Positions 9,388 through 18,401 of a DNA stretch of 64,000 nucleotides are shown here, piece after piece. This DNA comes from Chromatiales bacterium (ex Bugula neritina AB1). Its GTDB lineage: Bacteria; Pseudomonadota; Gammaproteobacteria; Granulosicoccales; Granulosicoccaceae. Within the stretch, counting starts at the first letter, position 1, and every line of letters starts with the position of its first letter. The notes beneath the pieces are model-generated. The model was not told the DNA's origin. It saw only the letters and a list, made by a program, of their open reading frames with translations, and ran no database searches. The DNA lies in contig MDLA01000103.1 in assembly GCA_001730015.1 (NCBI GenBank), positions 124,001-188,000 of the forward strand, given 5' to 3'. A program made the translations under genes and the position numbers.

Positions 9388-10608
9388 ATGAACTACGCAG
9401 CCTCTCGATTAAGCGCCGTTCGCCCGTCTGCCTCGATGGCAGTGAGCGGCCGCGCTAAAGCTCTGAAAGCGCAAGGCCACGATGTCATAGATCTAGGTCT
9501 TGGCGAACCAGACTTCGACACACCTTCGCATATTATAGAGGCGGCTTATCGAGCGGCGGTGGATGGTCAGACACGCTATACACCAACTGACGGGTCAGTC
9601 GCGCTGAAAGATGCAATTAGTTCAAAGTTCGAGCGAGAAAATGGATTGAGCTTCAGAGCTGACGAGATAATAGTGTCCAACGGTGCCAAGCAGGTAATAT
9701 TTGATGCACTGATGGCGACCCTTGAAGCTGGCGACGAAGTTATATTGTGTGCCCCTCACTTCGATACTTATCAGTCGATGTCACTTGTTCTGGCAGCGAA
9801 TCTGGTACTGATGCCGTGCGAAGCCAGTGCCGGTTTTAGAGTAACGCCGGAACAGCTGGACGCCTCTATATCCCATAAAACCCGTTGGCTTTTTTTGAAT
9901 CTGCCCTCGAATCCGGCCGGGGCCATGTACAGCAGGGAGCAGCTTGCTGAGCTCGGCGAAGTGATAGCCCGTTACCCCGATGTACTGGTGTTATCTGATG
10001 AAATCTATGAACATATTACCTTTGATAATCTGAAGTTCACTTCATTCCTTGCCGCATGCCCGCATTTGAAAGAACGCACCCTGACCGTTAATGGTGTGTC
10101 TAAGGCCTATGCCATGACCGGGTGGCGGATCGGCTATGGGTGTGGTCCTGCAGGCCTTATCTCGGCGATGACGAAAGTACAATCACAAATCAGTTCAGGT
10201 GCCAGTGCTATCTCGCAAGCGGCATCTGTGGCTGCATTGAACGGCCCGCAGGATGACGTACTGAGATTTCGCCAGGCGTTTCAACAGCGTCGCGATCTGG
10301 TTGTCAATGCGGTGGAAAAGATCTCCGGTTTGACGCTTGATCCACCGGGTGGTGCTTTTTACACGCTGATTGGTTGCGAGCGGTTTATAGGATCCAGGCG
10401 ACCGGATGGAGAAATCATTGATAACGATGTAGCGTTCGCGAACTATCTGCTGGACGATGCACTGGTCGCAGCAGTTCCGGGAAGTGCCTATAACCTGAGC
10501 CCGTTTGTCAGGCTTTCGACAGCATCGTCTGAGTCTCTACTGTCGCAGGCCATGCAGCGAATAGACGCGTCTGTGGCGAAATTGTTAACCCCTGAAACTG
10601 GTGAATAA
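9388..10608 (+). CDS. PLP-dependent class I aminotransferase (aspartate aminotransferase-like)
   Basis: Fold-type I aminotransferase of the aspartate/aromatic group, transferring an amino group from an amino acid to a 2-oxoacid. It shows LGLGEPDFDTP near the N-terminus, the SNGAKQ cofactor-phosphate region, NLPSNPAG, D204 in SDEIYEH (pyridine nitrogen contact), the Schiff-base lysine K239 in NGVSKAYAMTGWRIGY and a C-terminal substrate arginine in FVRLS. The length is 406 residues. It lies 78 bases after hyuB and would fit conversion of the amino acid released by hydantoin opening. It is not hisC- or tyrB-like enough to name. Confidence 0.85.
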   Translation: MNYAASRLSAVRPSASMAVSGRAKALKAQGHDVIDLGLGEPDFDTPSHIIEAAYRAAVDGQTRYTPTDGSVALKDAISSKFERENGLSFRADEIIVSNGAKQVIFDALMATLEAGDEVILCAPHFDTYQSMSLVLAANLVLMPCEASAGFRVTPEQLDASISHKTRWLFLNLPSNPAGAMYSREQLAELGEVIARYPDVLVLSDEIYEHITFDNLKFTSFLAACPHLKERTLTVNGVSKAYAMTGWRIGYGCGPAGLISAMTKVQSQISSGASAISQAASVAALNGPQDDVLRFRQAFQQRRDLVVNAVEKISGLTLDPPGGAFYTLIGCERFIGSRRPDGEIIDNDVAFANYLLDDALVAAVPGSAYNLSPFVRLSTASSESLLSQAMQRIDASVAKLLTPETGE

Positions 10609-10613
10609 CCCTG

Positions 10614-11451
10614 ATGAAAAAAATCGTACTGACCGGCGCGGGAGGCCGCCTCGGTTCCTACCTGCGCGAACCGCTTACAAAATTGTGTGACACGGTTGGT
10701 GTCATCCGATCTAATGGATAACCTGGGTGAGCTCTATCCGGGGGAAACTTATGTGAAGGCTGATCTGGAAAGCTTCGGTGAAATCACTCGCTTGCTGGAT
10801 GGCGCTGATATGGTTGTACATTTTGGTGCTATCGGTGATGAAGCCCCCTTCGATACTATTTTAGGCCCAAATATTATCGGTGCTTACAATATATGGGAGG
10901 CAGCCTATCAAAATGGTGTTCGCCGGGTGGTCTATGCCAGTTCGATCCATGCTGTCGGAATGCACTCAAAAATGGACTATATCGATAGCGATGTTCCTCA
11001 TAAGCCCGATACCTTTTATGGATTAGCCAAGTGCTTTGCCGAGGATCTCGCCAGTCTTTATTGGGACAAACGTAAAGTTGAATCCGTTTGCATGCGAATA
11101 TTATCTTGTGCTCAAGTGAGCAGTGCGCGCGCGCTCGGCAGCTGGCTTTCCTATGATGACCTAATTCAACTGGTTGAGCGATCGATCAATACGCCGACCA
11201 CCGGATTTACCGTTGTCTATGGTGTATCTGACAATGACCGTGCACCGGTGGATAATGCTCGAGCAAACTACCTTGGTTATAAACCGAAAGATAACGCCGA
11301 GCAGTTTGCGAAAGCTATGCTTGCAGATGAACCGCTTCAGGATCTCAATGATCCCGCGCATCACTGTCGCGGCGGGCCCTTTGCTTCAGTGCCATTGGGC
11401 GAAAGTGGTGTAGCATCAATGAACATTATCGACGATAAAAAAATCACGTAG
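10614..11451 (+). pseudogene. NAD-dependent epimerase/dehydratase, uronate dehydrogenase-like, frameshifted
   Basis: Short-chain/extended dehydrogenase similar to uronate dehydrogenases. Translation from the ATG at 10614 gives a proper Rossmann start (MKKIVLTGAGGRLGSYLRE), but this frame stops after about 35 codons. The rest of the protein continues in the +1 frame from about 10690, with SSDLMDNLGELYPGETYVKA, the Ser region YASSIHAVG, the catalytic YGLAK and the family segment VVYGVSDNDR. One extra G near 10695-10702 (in ggttggtgtc) explains the break: removing it joins the two halves smoothly. It is either a real recent pseudogene or a sequencing error. Its start follows the aminotransferase stop by five bases. 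Confidence 0.8.
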
Positions 11452-11613
11452 GTGATATTAGAGGGGTAATTAATTGTCGTTTAATGTCATTCTTACGGGT
11501 ACAGCGACTGCAGAATGTGTGGGATAATCAGGCCGCCCCAGGCGCATCGCAATGGCAGCTGAAGTGTTCTGGCAACCCGATTTTCACAGCCAATTCCTAC
11601 AGAGAGCAAGTTT

Positions 11614-12801
11614 ATGAAACAGAGAATTCTGAAATCCCTTGTTGCATTGAGCCTGACGGCGACAACAGGCAGCGTTTATGCGGCCGAAGTTAAGCTAGGC
11701 GTTTTTCTGGGTTTTACCGGGCCAATTGAATCATTGGTTGCCAATATGGGCCCTGCTGCAGAGCAGGCTATCAAGGAAGTCAGCGAATCCGGCAGATTTC
11801 TGGCTGGTACTACCGTATCTGCTGTGCGTGCTGATACCACCTGCATTGATTCCGCAGCGGCCACGGCGGCCATTGAGCGACTGATCACATCTGACAAGGT
11901 ATCCGGTGTGATTGGTGGTGACTGTTCCGGTGTCACAACCGCAGCACTTACCAATGTCGCTGTGCCGAATGGCATGGTGATGTTCTCACCATCAGCCACT
12001 TCACCAGCGCTGTCAACTGTTGAAGACGGCGGCCTGTTTTTCCGCACAGCACCTTCAGATGCGCGTCAGGGCGTGGTCATGACACAGGTTATTATGGACC
12101 GCGGAATAAAAGAAGTAGCGGTTACCTATACTAACAATGACTACGGCAAGGGTCTGGCAGATGCGTTCCAAACATCATTCGAAGCCGCCGGCGGCAGTGT
12201 AACAATATCTGCAGCTCATGAAGACGGAAAAGCTGATTACTCAGCAGAAGTTGGCGCACTGGCATCAGCTGGTGGTGAAGCGCTGGTTGTTGCCGGTTAT
12301 CTTGACCAGGGCGGCAAAGGTATTATTCAGGGCGCACTCGATACCGACGCATTTGAAACTTTCGTTCTTCCTGACGGCATGGTAGGGGATGCGTTGCCAG
12401 CGGCGATCGGTCCCGATTTGAACGGCTCGTTTGGTCAGGCACCGGGAACTGATAGTGAAGGTGCTGGCAAGCTCGTTGAAATGGCAGAAGGTTACGATGC
12501 CTCATCTCCTTTTGCTGCGGAAAGCTATGATGCAGCAGCACTGATTATGCTCGCGATGCAGGCAGCCGGTTCCAGTGATCCTGCTGACTACAAAGAAAAA
12601 ATCTTTGATGTTGCGAACGCACCCGGAGAGCAAATTCTTCCCGGTGAACTTGAGAAAGCGCTTAATATTCTAGGCGCTGGTGGTGAAATCGATTACGTTG
12701 GCGCGTCTAACGTTGAACTGATTGGCGCAGGTGAGAGCGCTGGTAATTATCGTGAAATAGAAATTAAAGACGGAGCATTGGCGACGGTTAAATACCGATA
12801 G
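11614..12801 (+). CDS. ABC transporter substrate-binding protein, LivK-like
   Basis: Periplasmic binding protein of the branched-chain amino acid (HAAT) type. The signal peptide MKQRILKSLVALSLTATTGS is cut at VYA/AEV (about 23/24). The mature part begins VKLGVFLGFTGPIESL, the usual start of this fold, and contains TNNDYGKGLADAF at the inter-domain region. It has 395 residues. The remaining transporter genes follow after a strong hairpin. Relatives carry leucine, amides, urea or aromatic compounds; together with hyuAB a hydantoin-like or amide ligand is plausible. Ligand identity is inference. Confidence 0.88.
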   Translation: MKQRILKSLVALSLTATTGSVYAAEVKLGVFLGFTGPIESLVANMGPAAEQAIKEVSESGRFLAGTTVSAVRADTTCIDSAAATAAIERLITSDKVSGVIGGDCSGVTTAALTNVAVPNGMVMFSPSATSPALSTVEDGGLFFRTAPSDARQGVVMTQVIMDRGIKEVAVTYTNNDYGKGLADAFQTSFEAAGGSVTISAAHEDGKADYSAEVGALASAGGEALVVAGYLDQGGKGIIQGALDTDAFETFVLPDGMVGDALPAAIGPDLNGSFGQAPGTDSEGAGKLVEMAEGYDASSPFAAESYDAAALIMLAMQAAGSSDPADYKEKIFDVANAPGEQILPGELEKALNILGAGGEIDYVGASNVELIGAGESAGNYREIEIKDGALATVKYR

Positions 12802-12814
12802 GTCAGTAAGACCC

Positions 12815-12848
12815 CGCAAAACGGCCCGAATTTTCGGGCCGTTTTGCG
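12815..12848 (+). terminator. 16-bp hairpin after the binding-protein gene
   Basis: A perfect 16-bp stem (12815-12830 with 12833-12848, core CGCAAAACGGCCCGAA) with a two-base tip. There is no separate T run beyond the stem, so it may act as a partial terminator or as a 3' stabiliser that raises the binding-protein mRNA above that of the downstream transporter genes. Confidence 0.65.
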
Positions 12849-12901
12849 TATCTGCCTCGAAAAACATTCCAGTGCGCGATTTATCAGGAATTTGAACCTT
12901 A

Positions 12902-13678
12902 ATGATAAAAGTTGAGCAGCTTACGAAGCTTTTCGGGGGATTTACAGCGGTGAATGGTGCTTCGCTTGAAATCGCGAAAGGATCCATAACCGGGCTTATC
13001 GGCCCTAACGGTGCCGGTAAGACAACCTTGTTTAATGTGGTTGCCGGTGTACATAAGCCAACTACGGGGAATGTATATCTGGATGGAGAAGATATTACCG
13101 GCTTGCCGCCGCACGAGCTATTCCATAAAGGTATGTTGCGTACCTTCCAGATTGCTCATGAATTCTCCACACTGACCGTTAGGGAGAATCTGATGATGGT
13201 GCCCGGCCATCAGGCCGGTGAATCTCTCTACGATGTCTGGTTCAAAGGAGCGCAGGTTCGAGCGCAGGAGAAACAGGTAGCAGAGAAAGCCGACGAGGTT
13301 ATCGATTTTCTGCAAATCAAACAGGTTGCAGATGAGCTGGCGGGAAATTTATCCGGTGGACAGAAAAAACTGCTGGAGCTCGGACGTACCATGATGGTAG
13401 ACGCGAAAGTAGTGTTTCTCGACGAAGTTGGAGCCGGTGTTAACCGGACGCTGCTTAACTCAATTGGCGATGCAATTGTCCGGCTTAATCGTGAACGAGG
13501 GTACACTTTCTGTGTTATCGAGCACGATATGGATTTCATTGGCAAGCTGTGTGATCCGGTAATCGTTATGGCCGAGGGTGCGGTGCTTGCTAAAGGCAGC
13601 CTTGATGAAATAAAGGCTAATGAACAGGTTATCGAGGCTTACCTTGGTCGCGGTTTAAAGAACAAGGCTGCATCATGA
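12902..13678 (+). CDS. ABC transporter ATP-binding protein, LivG-like
   Basis: One of the two ATPases of the branched-chain-amino-acid-type importer. Walker A GPNGAGKTT at 34-42, signature LSGGQKKLLELGR, Walker B VVFLDEVGAGV, and the switch histidine in VIEHDMDF. 258 residues. The Walker B region reads DEV where most LivG proteins have DEP; the catalytic glutamate is kept, so activity is expected. The stop overlaps the start of the next ATPase gene by four bases, showing coupled translation. Confidence 0.9.
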   Translation: MIKVEQLTKLFGGFTAVNGASLEIAKGSITGLIGPNGAGKTTLFNVVAGVHKPTTGNVYLDGEDITGLPPHELFHKGMLRTFQIAHEFSTLTVRENLMMVPGHQAGESLYDVWFKGAQVRAQEKQVAEKADEVIDFLQIKQVADELAGNLSGGQKKLLELGRTMMVDAKVVFLDEVGAGVNRTLLNSIGDAIVRLNRERGYTFCVIEHDMDFIGKLCDPVIVMAEGAVLAKGSLDEIKANEQVIEAYLGRGLKNKAAS

Positions 13679-14379
13679 GCTATCTTGTCGGCGAAGGGAT
13701 GACAGGCGGTTATGGCGGGGCTGATATTCTGCACGATTGCACTATTGCCGCTGAAAAAGGTGAGATTGCAGTAATTGTCGGTCCTAACGGCGCCGGTAAA
13801 TCGACGGCGATGAAAGCCATATTCGGAATGTTGAATATCCATACGGGCAGGGTGGTCCTCGATGGTGATGATATCACCGGGCTATCGCCACAGGATAGGG
13901 TCGGCAAAGGAATGGCGTTTGTTCCTCAAACCAATAATGTATTTCCTTCCATGTCCGTTGAAGAGAATCTGGAGATGGGTGCTTTTCTTCGTCGCGATGA
14001 TATCAATGCCACAATGGAACAGGTGTTCGAATTGTTCCCGATTCTTAGAGTTAAGCGCAATCAGAATGCCGGGGAATTGTCCGGCGGGCAGCGGCAGCAG
14101 GTCGCCGTTGGCAGAGCATTGATGACTCAGCCTAAATTACTCATGCTGGATGAACCTACTGCCGGTGTCTCTCCTATTGTGATGGACGAATTGTTCGATC
14201 GAATTATAGAAGTGGCCAGAAGTGGTATTTCTATTTTAATGGTCGAGCAAAACGCGCGGCAGGCGCTGAATATTGCCGACAAAGGTTACGTGCTGGTGCA
14301 GGGCAGGAATAGATATACCGATAGCGGAGAAGCATTGCTCAATGATCCGGAAGTTCGCAAGAGCTTTCTGGGAGGCTGA
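13675..14379 (+). CDS. ABC transporter ATP-binding protein, LivF-like
   Basis: Second ATPase of the same importer. Walker A GPNGAGKST at 36-44, Q loop in VPQTNNVFPSMSVEENL, signature LSGGQRQQVAVGRAL, Walker B LLMLDEPTAGVSP and switch region LMVEQNAR. 234 residues, normal for LivF. It overlaps livG-like by four bases, and its stop codon shares one base with the start of the permease gene. Confidence 0.92.
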   Translation: MSYLVGEGMTGGYGGADILHDCTIAAEKGEIAVIVGPNGAGKSTAMKAIFGMLNIHTGRVVLDGDDITGLSPQDRVGKGMAFVPQTNNVFPSMSVEENLEMGAFLRRDDINATMEQVFELFPILRVKRNQNAGELSGGQRQQVAVGRALMTQPKLLMLDEPTAGVSPIVMDELFDRIIEVARSGISILMVEQNARQALNIADKGYVLVQGRNRYTDSGEALLNDPEVRKSFLGG

Positions 14380-15395
14380 TGATGGAAAATTTCTTGAACG
14401 CCTTTGCGTTGATATCAAACTTTGTACTGGTACCCGCAATCGCCTACGGCAGTCAGCTTGCACTTGGCGCGCTGGGGGTCACTCTGGTTTTCGCCATCCT
14501 GCGTTTTTCGAATTTTGCTCACGGTGACACCATGGCTTTCGGCACCATGATTACTATTCTGGTGACGTGGTGGTTCCAGTCGATTGGTATCAGTCTCGGG
14601 CCACTGCCGACCGCTTTGTTGGCTTTGCCGTTTGGAATTGTTGCGTGCGCCGGCTACTTATTGCTGAGTGATCGGCTGGTGTATCGCTTTTATAGAAAGC
14701 AGCGCGCTGAGCCGGTGGTATATCTGATTGCCTCGGTTGGTTTGATGTTTGTGACCAATGGCCTGGTCCGCTTTATTATCGGCCCTGATGATCAGCGCTT
14801 TGCCGATGGCGAGCGTTTTATTATTCGTGCACGTGAATTCAAGCGCATAACGGGCTTATCTGAAGGTATAACGATAAAGGTAAGCCAGGGTATTACGGTT
14901 GTCACAATGATTCTCGTTGTGGTTGCCTTGTTCTGGTTCTTGAACAAAACACGGTCTGGAAAGGCAATGAGGGCCTATTCCGACAATGAAGATCTTGCCC
15001 TATTATCCGGAATAAACCCTGACAGAGTAGTTGCGATAACCTGGATTCTGGCGGCAGCGCTGGCTACTATTGCCGGTACGCTTTACGGGCTCGACAAATC
15101 CTATAAACCCTTTACCTATTTCCAGCTGTTGTTGCCAATATTTGCGGCAGCTATTGTCGGCGGGTTGGGAAATCCTGTGGGCGCGATTGCCGGTGGATTT
15201 GTGATCGCATTTTCAGAGATATTTGTTACCTACGCCTATAAAAAATTCGCATCTTATGTATTGCCGGATGAGTGGAGTACAGGGGGGTTGTTGCAACTGT
15301 TATCTACGGACTACAAGTTTGCAGTGAGCTTCATGATTCTGCTATTGGTGCTGCTATTCAGGCCAACCGGGATATTCAAGGGGACGGGGGTATGA
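14379..15395 (+). CDS. ABC transporter permease, LivH-like
   Basis: Inner-membrane channel subunit of the importer (BPD_transp_2 fold). Strongly hydrophobic with about eight membrane segments. The LivH-type features RFSNFAHGDTMAFG near the N-terminus and FAAAIVGGLGNPVGAIAGG near the C-terminus (the loop that contacts the ATPase) are present. 338 residues. The first ATG shares a base with the livF-like stop, and a second ATG follows directly. It overlaps the next permease gene by four bases. Confidence 0.9.
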   Translation: MMENFLNAFALISNFVLVPAIAYGSQLALGALGVTLVFAILRFSNFAHGDTMAFGTMITILVTWWFQSIGISLGPLPTALLALPFGIVACAGYLLLSDRLVYRFYRKQRAEPVVYLIASVGLMFVTNGLVRFIIGPDDQRFADGERFIIRAREFKRITGLSEGITIKVSQGITVVTMILVVVALFWFLNKTRSGKAMRAYSDNEDLALLSGINPDRVVAITWILAAALATIAGTLYGLDKSYKPFTYFQLLLPIFAAAIVGGLGNPVGAIAGGFVIAFSEIFVTYAYKKFASYVLPDEWSTGGLLQLLSTDYKFAVSFMILLLVLLFRPTGIFKGTGV

Positions 15396-16699
15396 AAAGC
15401 ATTTTTCGCCACGTATTTCTGTTTGCGATAATGGCGGGGCTGATCGTTCTGGTCGGGCAGATTCAAAGCTGGAATGTGGCACTTTCCATTTTAAATCTCT
15501 GTCTTATTTCAGCAATCATGGCACTTGGCGTAAATATGCAGTGGGGTTATGCCGGGCTTTTTAATGTTGGAGTGATGGGGTTTGCAGCACTTGGCGGGTT
15601 GGCGGCAATGCTGATCTCGATGCCGCCGGTGCATGAGGCGATTGCCGCTGGTGGCAAGGGCGTGCTGTTTAGCTTGCTTATACTTATTGCCATCATTGTT
15701 TTGTCGGTATTTATTTATCGCAAAATATCGTTTCCGCCGGTCCGTATGACGCTAGTGGTTATTATTGCGATTGTGGGCTTTTTCCTTATGCGTTCGGTAC
15801 TTGACCCGGCGACCGCTGCCATAGAAAAAGTCAGCCCGGCAGCGACAGGTTATCTCGGTGGATTCGGTTTGCCTATAATTATTGCCTGGCCTATAGGTGG
15901 CATTCTGGCCGGTGCTGTGGCCTGGCTCGTTGGGAAAATCACGCTCGGCCTGCGAACGGATTACCTGGCTATCGCGACGCTTGGGATATCAGAAATAATA
16001 GTGGCTGTGTTAAAGCATGAAGACTGGATGACACGTGGTGTAAAGAATGTTACCGGCCTGCCTCGCCCGGTTCCCTATGAAGTGAATCTGCAAAACGCCG
16101 ATTGGTTTTTATCGCTGGCCGGTCGCTTTGGCGCTGATCCGGTAACGTTCTCAAGTCTCTTCGTAAAGTTATGTTATGCCGCACTGTTCGCTGTTGTATT
16201 GTTGATCGTGCTTTATTTATCGGAGAAAGCGCTTCGCTCACCCTGGGGCCGCATGATGCGCGCAATTCGCGATAACGAAGTGTCAGCCAGCGCGATGGGA
16301 AAAAATATAAAAGCCCGGCACTTGCAGGTATTTATTCTTGGATCCATCGTGGTCGGTATTGCCGGGGCGATGCTCACAACGCTCGACGGGCAACTGACCC
16401 CTACTGCTTACCAGCCTTTGCGTTTTACATTTTTAATCTGGGTGATGGTAATTGTTGGAGGCTCCGGAAATAACTGGGGTGCTGTGCTGGGTGGTTTCGT
16501 TATCTGGTTCTTCTGGATCGAGGCTGAGCCACTGGGCTTGTGGCTGATGGATGTCCTGACGTCCGGAATGGATAGCGAAAGTGCGCTGCGGGCGCACCTG
16601 CTTGAATCTGCGGCGCATATGCGCCTGATGACGATGGGCCTGATTTTGTTGCTAACCCTGCGTTTCAGCCCTCGTGGTTTGCTTCCGGAGAGAAGCTAG
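15392..16699 (+). CDS. ABC transporter permease, LivM-like
   Basis: Second channel subunit. The start is set at the ATG that overlaps the livH-like stop (ATGA); a longer in-frame extension inside livH is not needed. 435 residues with about ten membrane segments. It carries LGVNMQWGYAGLFNVGVMGF near the N-terminus and the ATPase-contact region SPWGRMMRAIRDNEVSASAM followed by WVMVIVGGSGNNWGAVLGG. It completes a full five-component importer with the four genes before it. Confidence 0.9.
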   Translation: MKSIFRHVFLFAIMAGLIVLVGQIQSWNVALSILNLCLISAIMALGVNMQWGYAGLFNVGVMGFAALGGLAAMLISMPPVHEAIAAGGKGVLFSLLILIAIIVLSVFIYRKISFPPVRMTLVVIIAIVGFFLMRSVLDPATAAIEKVSPAATGYLGGFGLPIIIAWPIGGILAGAVAWLVGKITLGLRTDYLAIATLGISEIIVAVLKHEDWMTRGVKNVTGLPRPVPYEVNLQNADWFLSLAGRFGADPVTFSSLFVKLCYAALFAVVLLIVLYLSEKALRSPWGRMMRAIRDNEVSASAMGKNIKARHLQVFILGSIVVGIAGAMLTTLDGQLTPTAYQPLRFTFLIWVMVIVGGSGNNWGAVLGGFVIWFFWIEAEPLGLWLMDVLTSGMDSESALRAHLLESAAHMRLMTMGLILLLTLRFSPRGLLPERS

Positions 16700-16737
16700 G
16701 TCGATCTGCACGGGAAGGGCGCACACAAGGTATAGAC

Positions 16738-17652
16738 GTGGATAGCTATCAGCAGTTTGCTGAACCATTTGACGAGCCGATTGCGTATCGCAAACGAGTT
16801 CGCGATTATTATCTGGCACTGGGTTACCCCACACCCTATCGATGGGCGCATTACAGTAGTGTGCCCTTTGCTCCATTGCAGAAACGTCTGAATGAGTGCT
16901 CGATCGCAATCGTAACGACTGCTGCACCTTATAAGTCTGATGCAGGTGACCAGGGGCCGGGTGCGAATTATAACGGTGCTGCCAAGTTTTATTCGGTATA
17001 TCAAATGGAAAGCTCTGGCTCGCCGGATTTACGTATTTCGCATATTGCGTACGATCGTAAGCATACTGAAGCGACGGATTGCAACAGCTGGTTTCCATTG
17101 CGACAGCTGCATGCTATGGCAGACAGAGGTGAAATTGGTCAGGTTGCCCCGCGTTTTTTTGGTCTGCCGACCAATCGCAGTCATCGCACTACTCTGGAGG
17201 TCGATTGCGTCGAATTGCTTAAGCAGGTGCAGCAGGACTCAGTTGACGCCTGTGTACTAGTGCCGAATTGCCCGGTGTGCCATCAATCTGTTAGTCTGGC
17301 AGCGCGGTTTCTGGAGTGTGCCGGAATTTCGACGGTAGTGATGGGCTGTGCGCGTGACATTGTTGAATTTGTCGGAGTGCCTCGTTTGCTGTTCAGTGAT
17401 TTTCCGCTGGGGAATGCGGCGGGTAAGCCTCACGATATAGAATCGCAAAAGCAGACTCTGCAATTGGCTCTGCAACTGCTGGTTCAGGCACCGGCGGCGC
17501 GAACTACTGTGCAATCGCCTCAGCGTTGGAGTGATGACCCAGACTGGAAACTGGATTTTTACAATCTGGAGCGAATACCAGAGTCGGAGTTAATACGCTT
17601 GCGCCAGCAATTTGATGAACAGAAGCGAGCAGCGCGAGGGGTAACAGGTTGA
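16738..17652 (+). CDS. Glycine/sarcosine/betaine reductase B (GrdB)-like protein
   Basis: A 304-residue protein that I recognise as the proteobacterial branch of the GrdB/PrdB reductase family. Visible are ITTAAPYK-type SIAIVTTAAPY, DQGPGANYNGAAKFYSVY, LRISHIAYDRKHTEATD, and VLVPNCPVCHQS with the pair C178/C181. In clostridial enzymes the related subunit is a selenoprotein that reductively deaminates glycine, sarcosine or betaine. Here no TGA interrupts the frame, and whether this aerobic-type branch is a reductase is unproven. The start is GTG with AAGG seven bases upstream. It ends the hyu/liv cluster, 38 bases after livM-like. Cytoplasmic; no signal peptide. Confidence 0.7.
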   Translation: MDSYQQFAEPFDEPIAYRKRVRDYYLALGYPTPYRWAHYSSVPFAPLQKRLNECSIAIVTTAAPYKSDAGDQGPGANYNGAAKFYSVYQMESSGSPDLRISHIAYDRKHTEATDCNSWFPLRQLHAMADRGEIGQVAPRFFGLPTNRSHRTTLEVDCVELLKQVQQDSVDACVLVPNCPVCHQSVSLAARFLECAGISTVVMGCARDIVEFVGVPRLLFSDFPLGNAAGKPHDIESQKQTLQLALQLLVQAPAARTTVQSPQRWSDDPDWKLDFYNLERIPESELIRLRQQFDEQKRAARGVTG

Positions 17653-17677
17653 AGCAGGAGTGGTCCGGGCCTTGGTA

Positions 17678-18238
17678 TTACTCGTGTAAAGACAGTGCTG
17701 CATTTGCGAGAGTCTGTTTGTAGGCCACTTTGCACTGTGCTTCCAGAACACGGAATGGCGCATGGTAATTTGCCATTTTCCCCCGATGCATCTTGCATTG
17801 TGCATCCAGCCATTCCTGATTGTCACCACCCTCCCGAGCTGCCGCACAGGCCAGTCGGGCTTGTGCTCGATCAGCAAATACGCGACGCAGAGCTTCTCTG
17901 GCATTCAGGCATTGCTGGGTATCGTTTTCGGTCGCTTTCATATAGTTGTGGCCGGGCAGCGGCGCCGAGATATCGTAGCCGCAGTTCCTGGCCCGTTGTG
18001 CCAGCGAACCTTTAGTGAGATCGTAGTGAATTGCAGCGGCCTGACTGCATTTGTGCCAGGCAGAAGCATTGCAGTCGCCAGTGTTTTCAACCAGTTTTGC
18101 AAGATTGGTATGCCAATAGGCCCCGAGACGGGTGCACGATGAATCGGCATATGCGGAGGTCGGTATCGACCCGCACAGCACGAGCACAATAGCGCATAAC
18201 GAGCCAACAACAGGTAAACAGGACAGGATTCTGCTCAT
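17678..18238 (-). CDS. Secreted cysteine-rich protein of unknown function
   Basis: I do not recognise this 186-residue protein. It begins with a clear signal peptide (hydrophobic core SLCAIVLVLCGSIPTSAYA, cleavage likely after AYA) and the mature part has seven cysteines spread over about 155 residues, so it is probably a disulfide-bonded periplasmic or exported protein. The spacing of Cys and the Q/N/A-rich helices faintly recall LprI-like inhibitors, but this is not a firm match. It is convergent with the GrdB-like gene (25 bases apart) and lies downstream of the LysR regulator on the same strand. Confidence 0.6.
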   Translation of the reverse strand: MSRILSCLPVVGSLCAIVLVLCGSIPTSAYADSSCTRLGAYWHTNLAKLVENTGDCNASAWHKCSQAAAIHYDLTKGSLAQRARNCGYDISAPLPGHNYMKATENDTQQCLNAREALRRVFADRAQARLACAAAREGGDNQEWLDAQCKMHRGKMANYHAPFRVLEAQCKVAYKQTLANAALSLHE

Positions 18239-18401
18239 GCGAGTTACTAACGATCCGATGACGGGTTACTGGGTTGGTAACGGCGATCGTTTAGAAAACT
18301 TGTATGAGATACCGCCCAAAATTGAGTTGGGTAAATTGTGGTGTATGCTGCAATACGAGGTACATAGGATCAACATCGTTACCGTCAGTTTCCACGGTGT
18401 A

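Noticed and set aside
15272-15391. Longer start of the LivM-like permease
   Set aside because: It lies within the livH-like gene; the ATG at 15392 overlaps the stop in the usual coupled manner.
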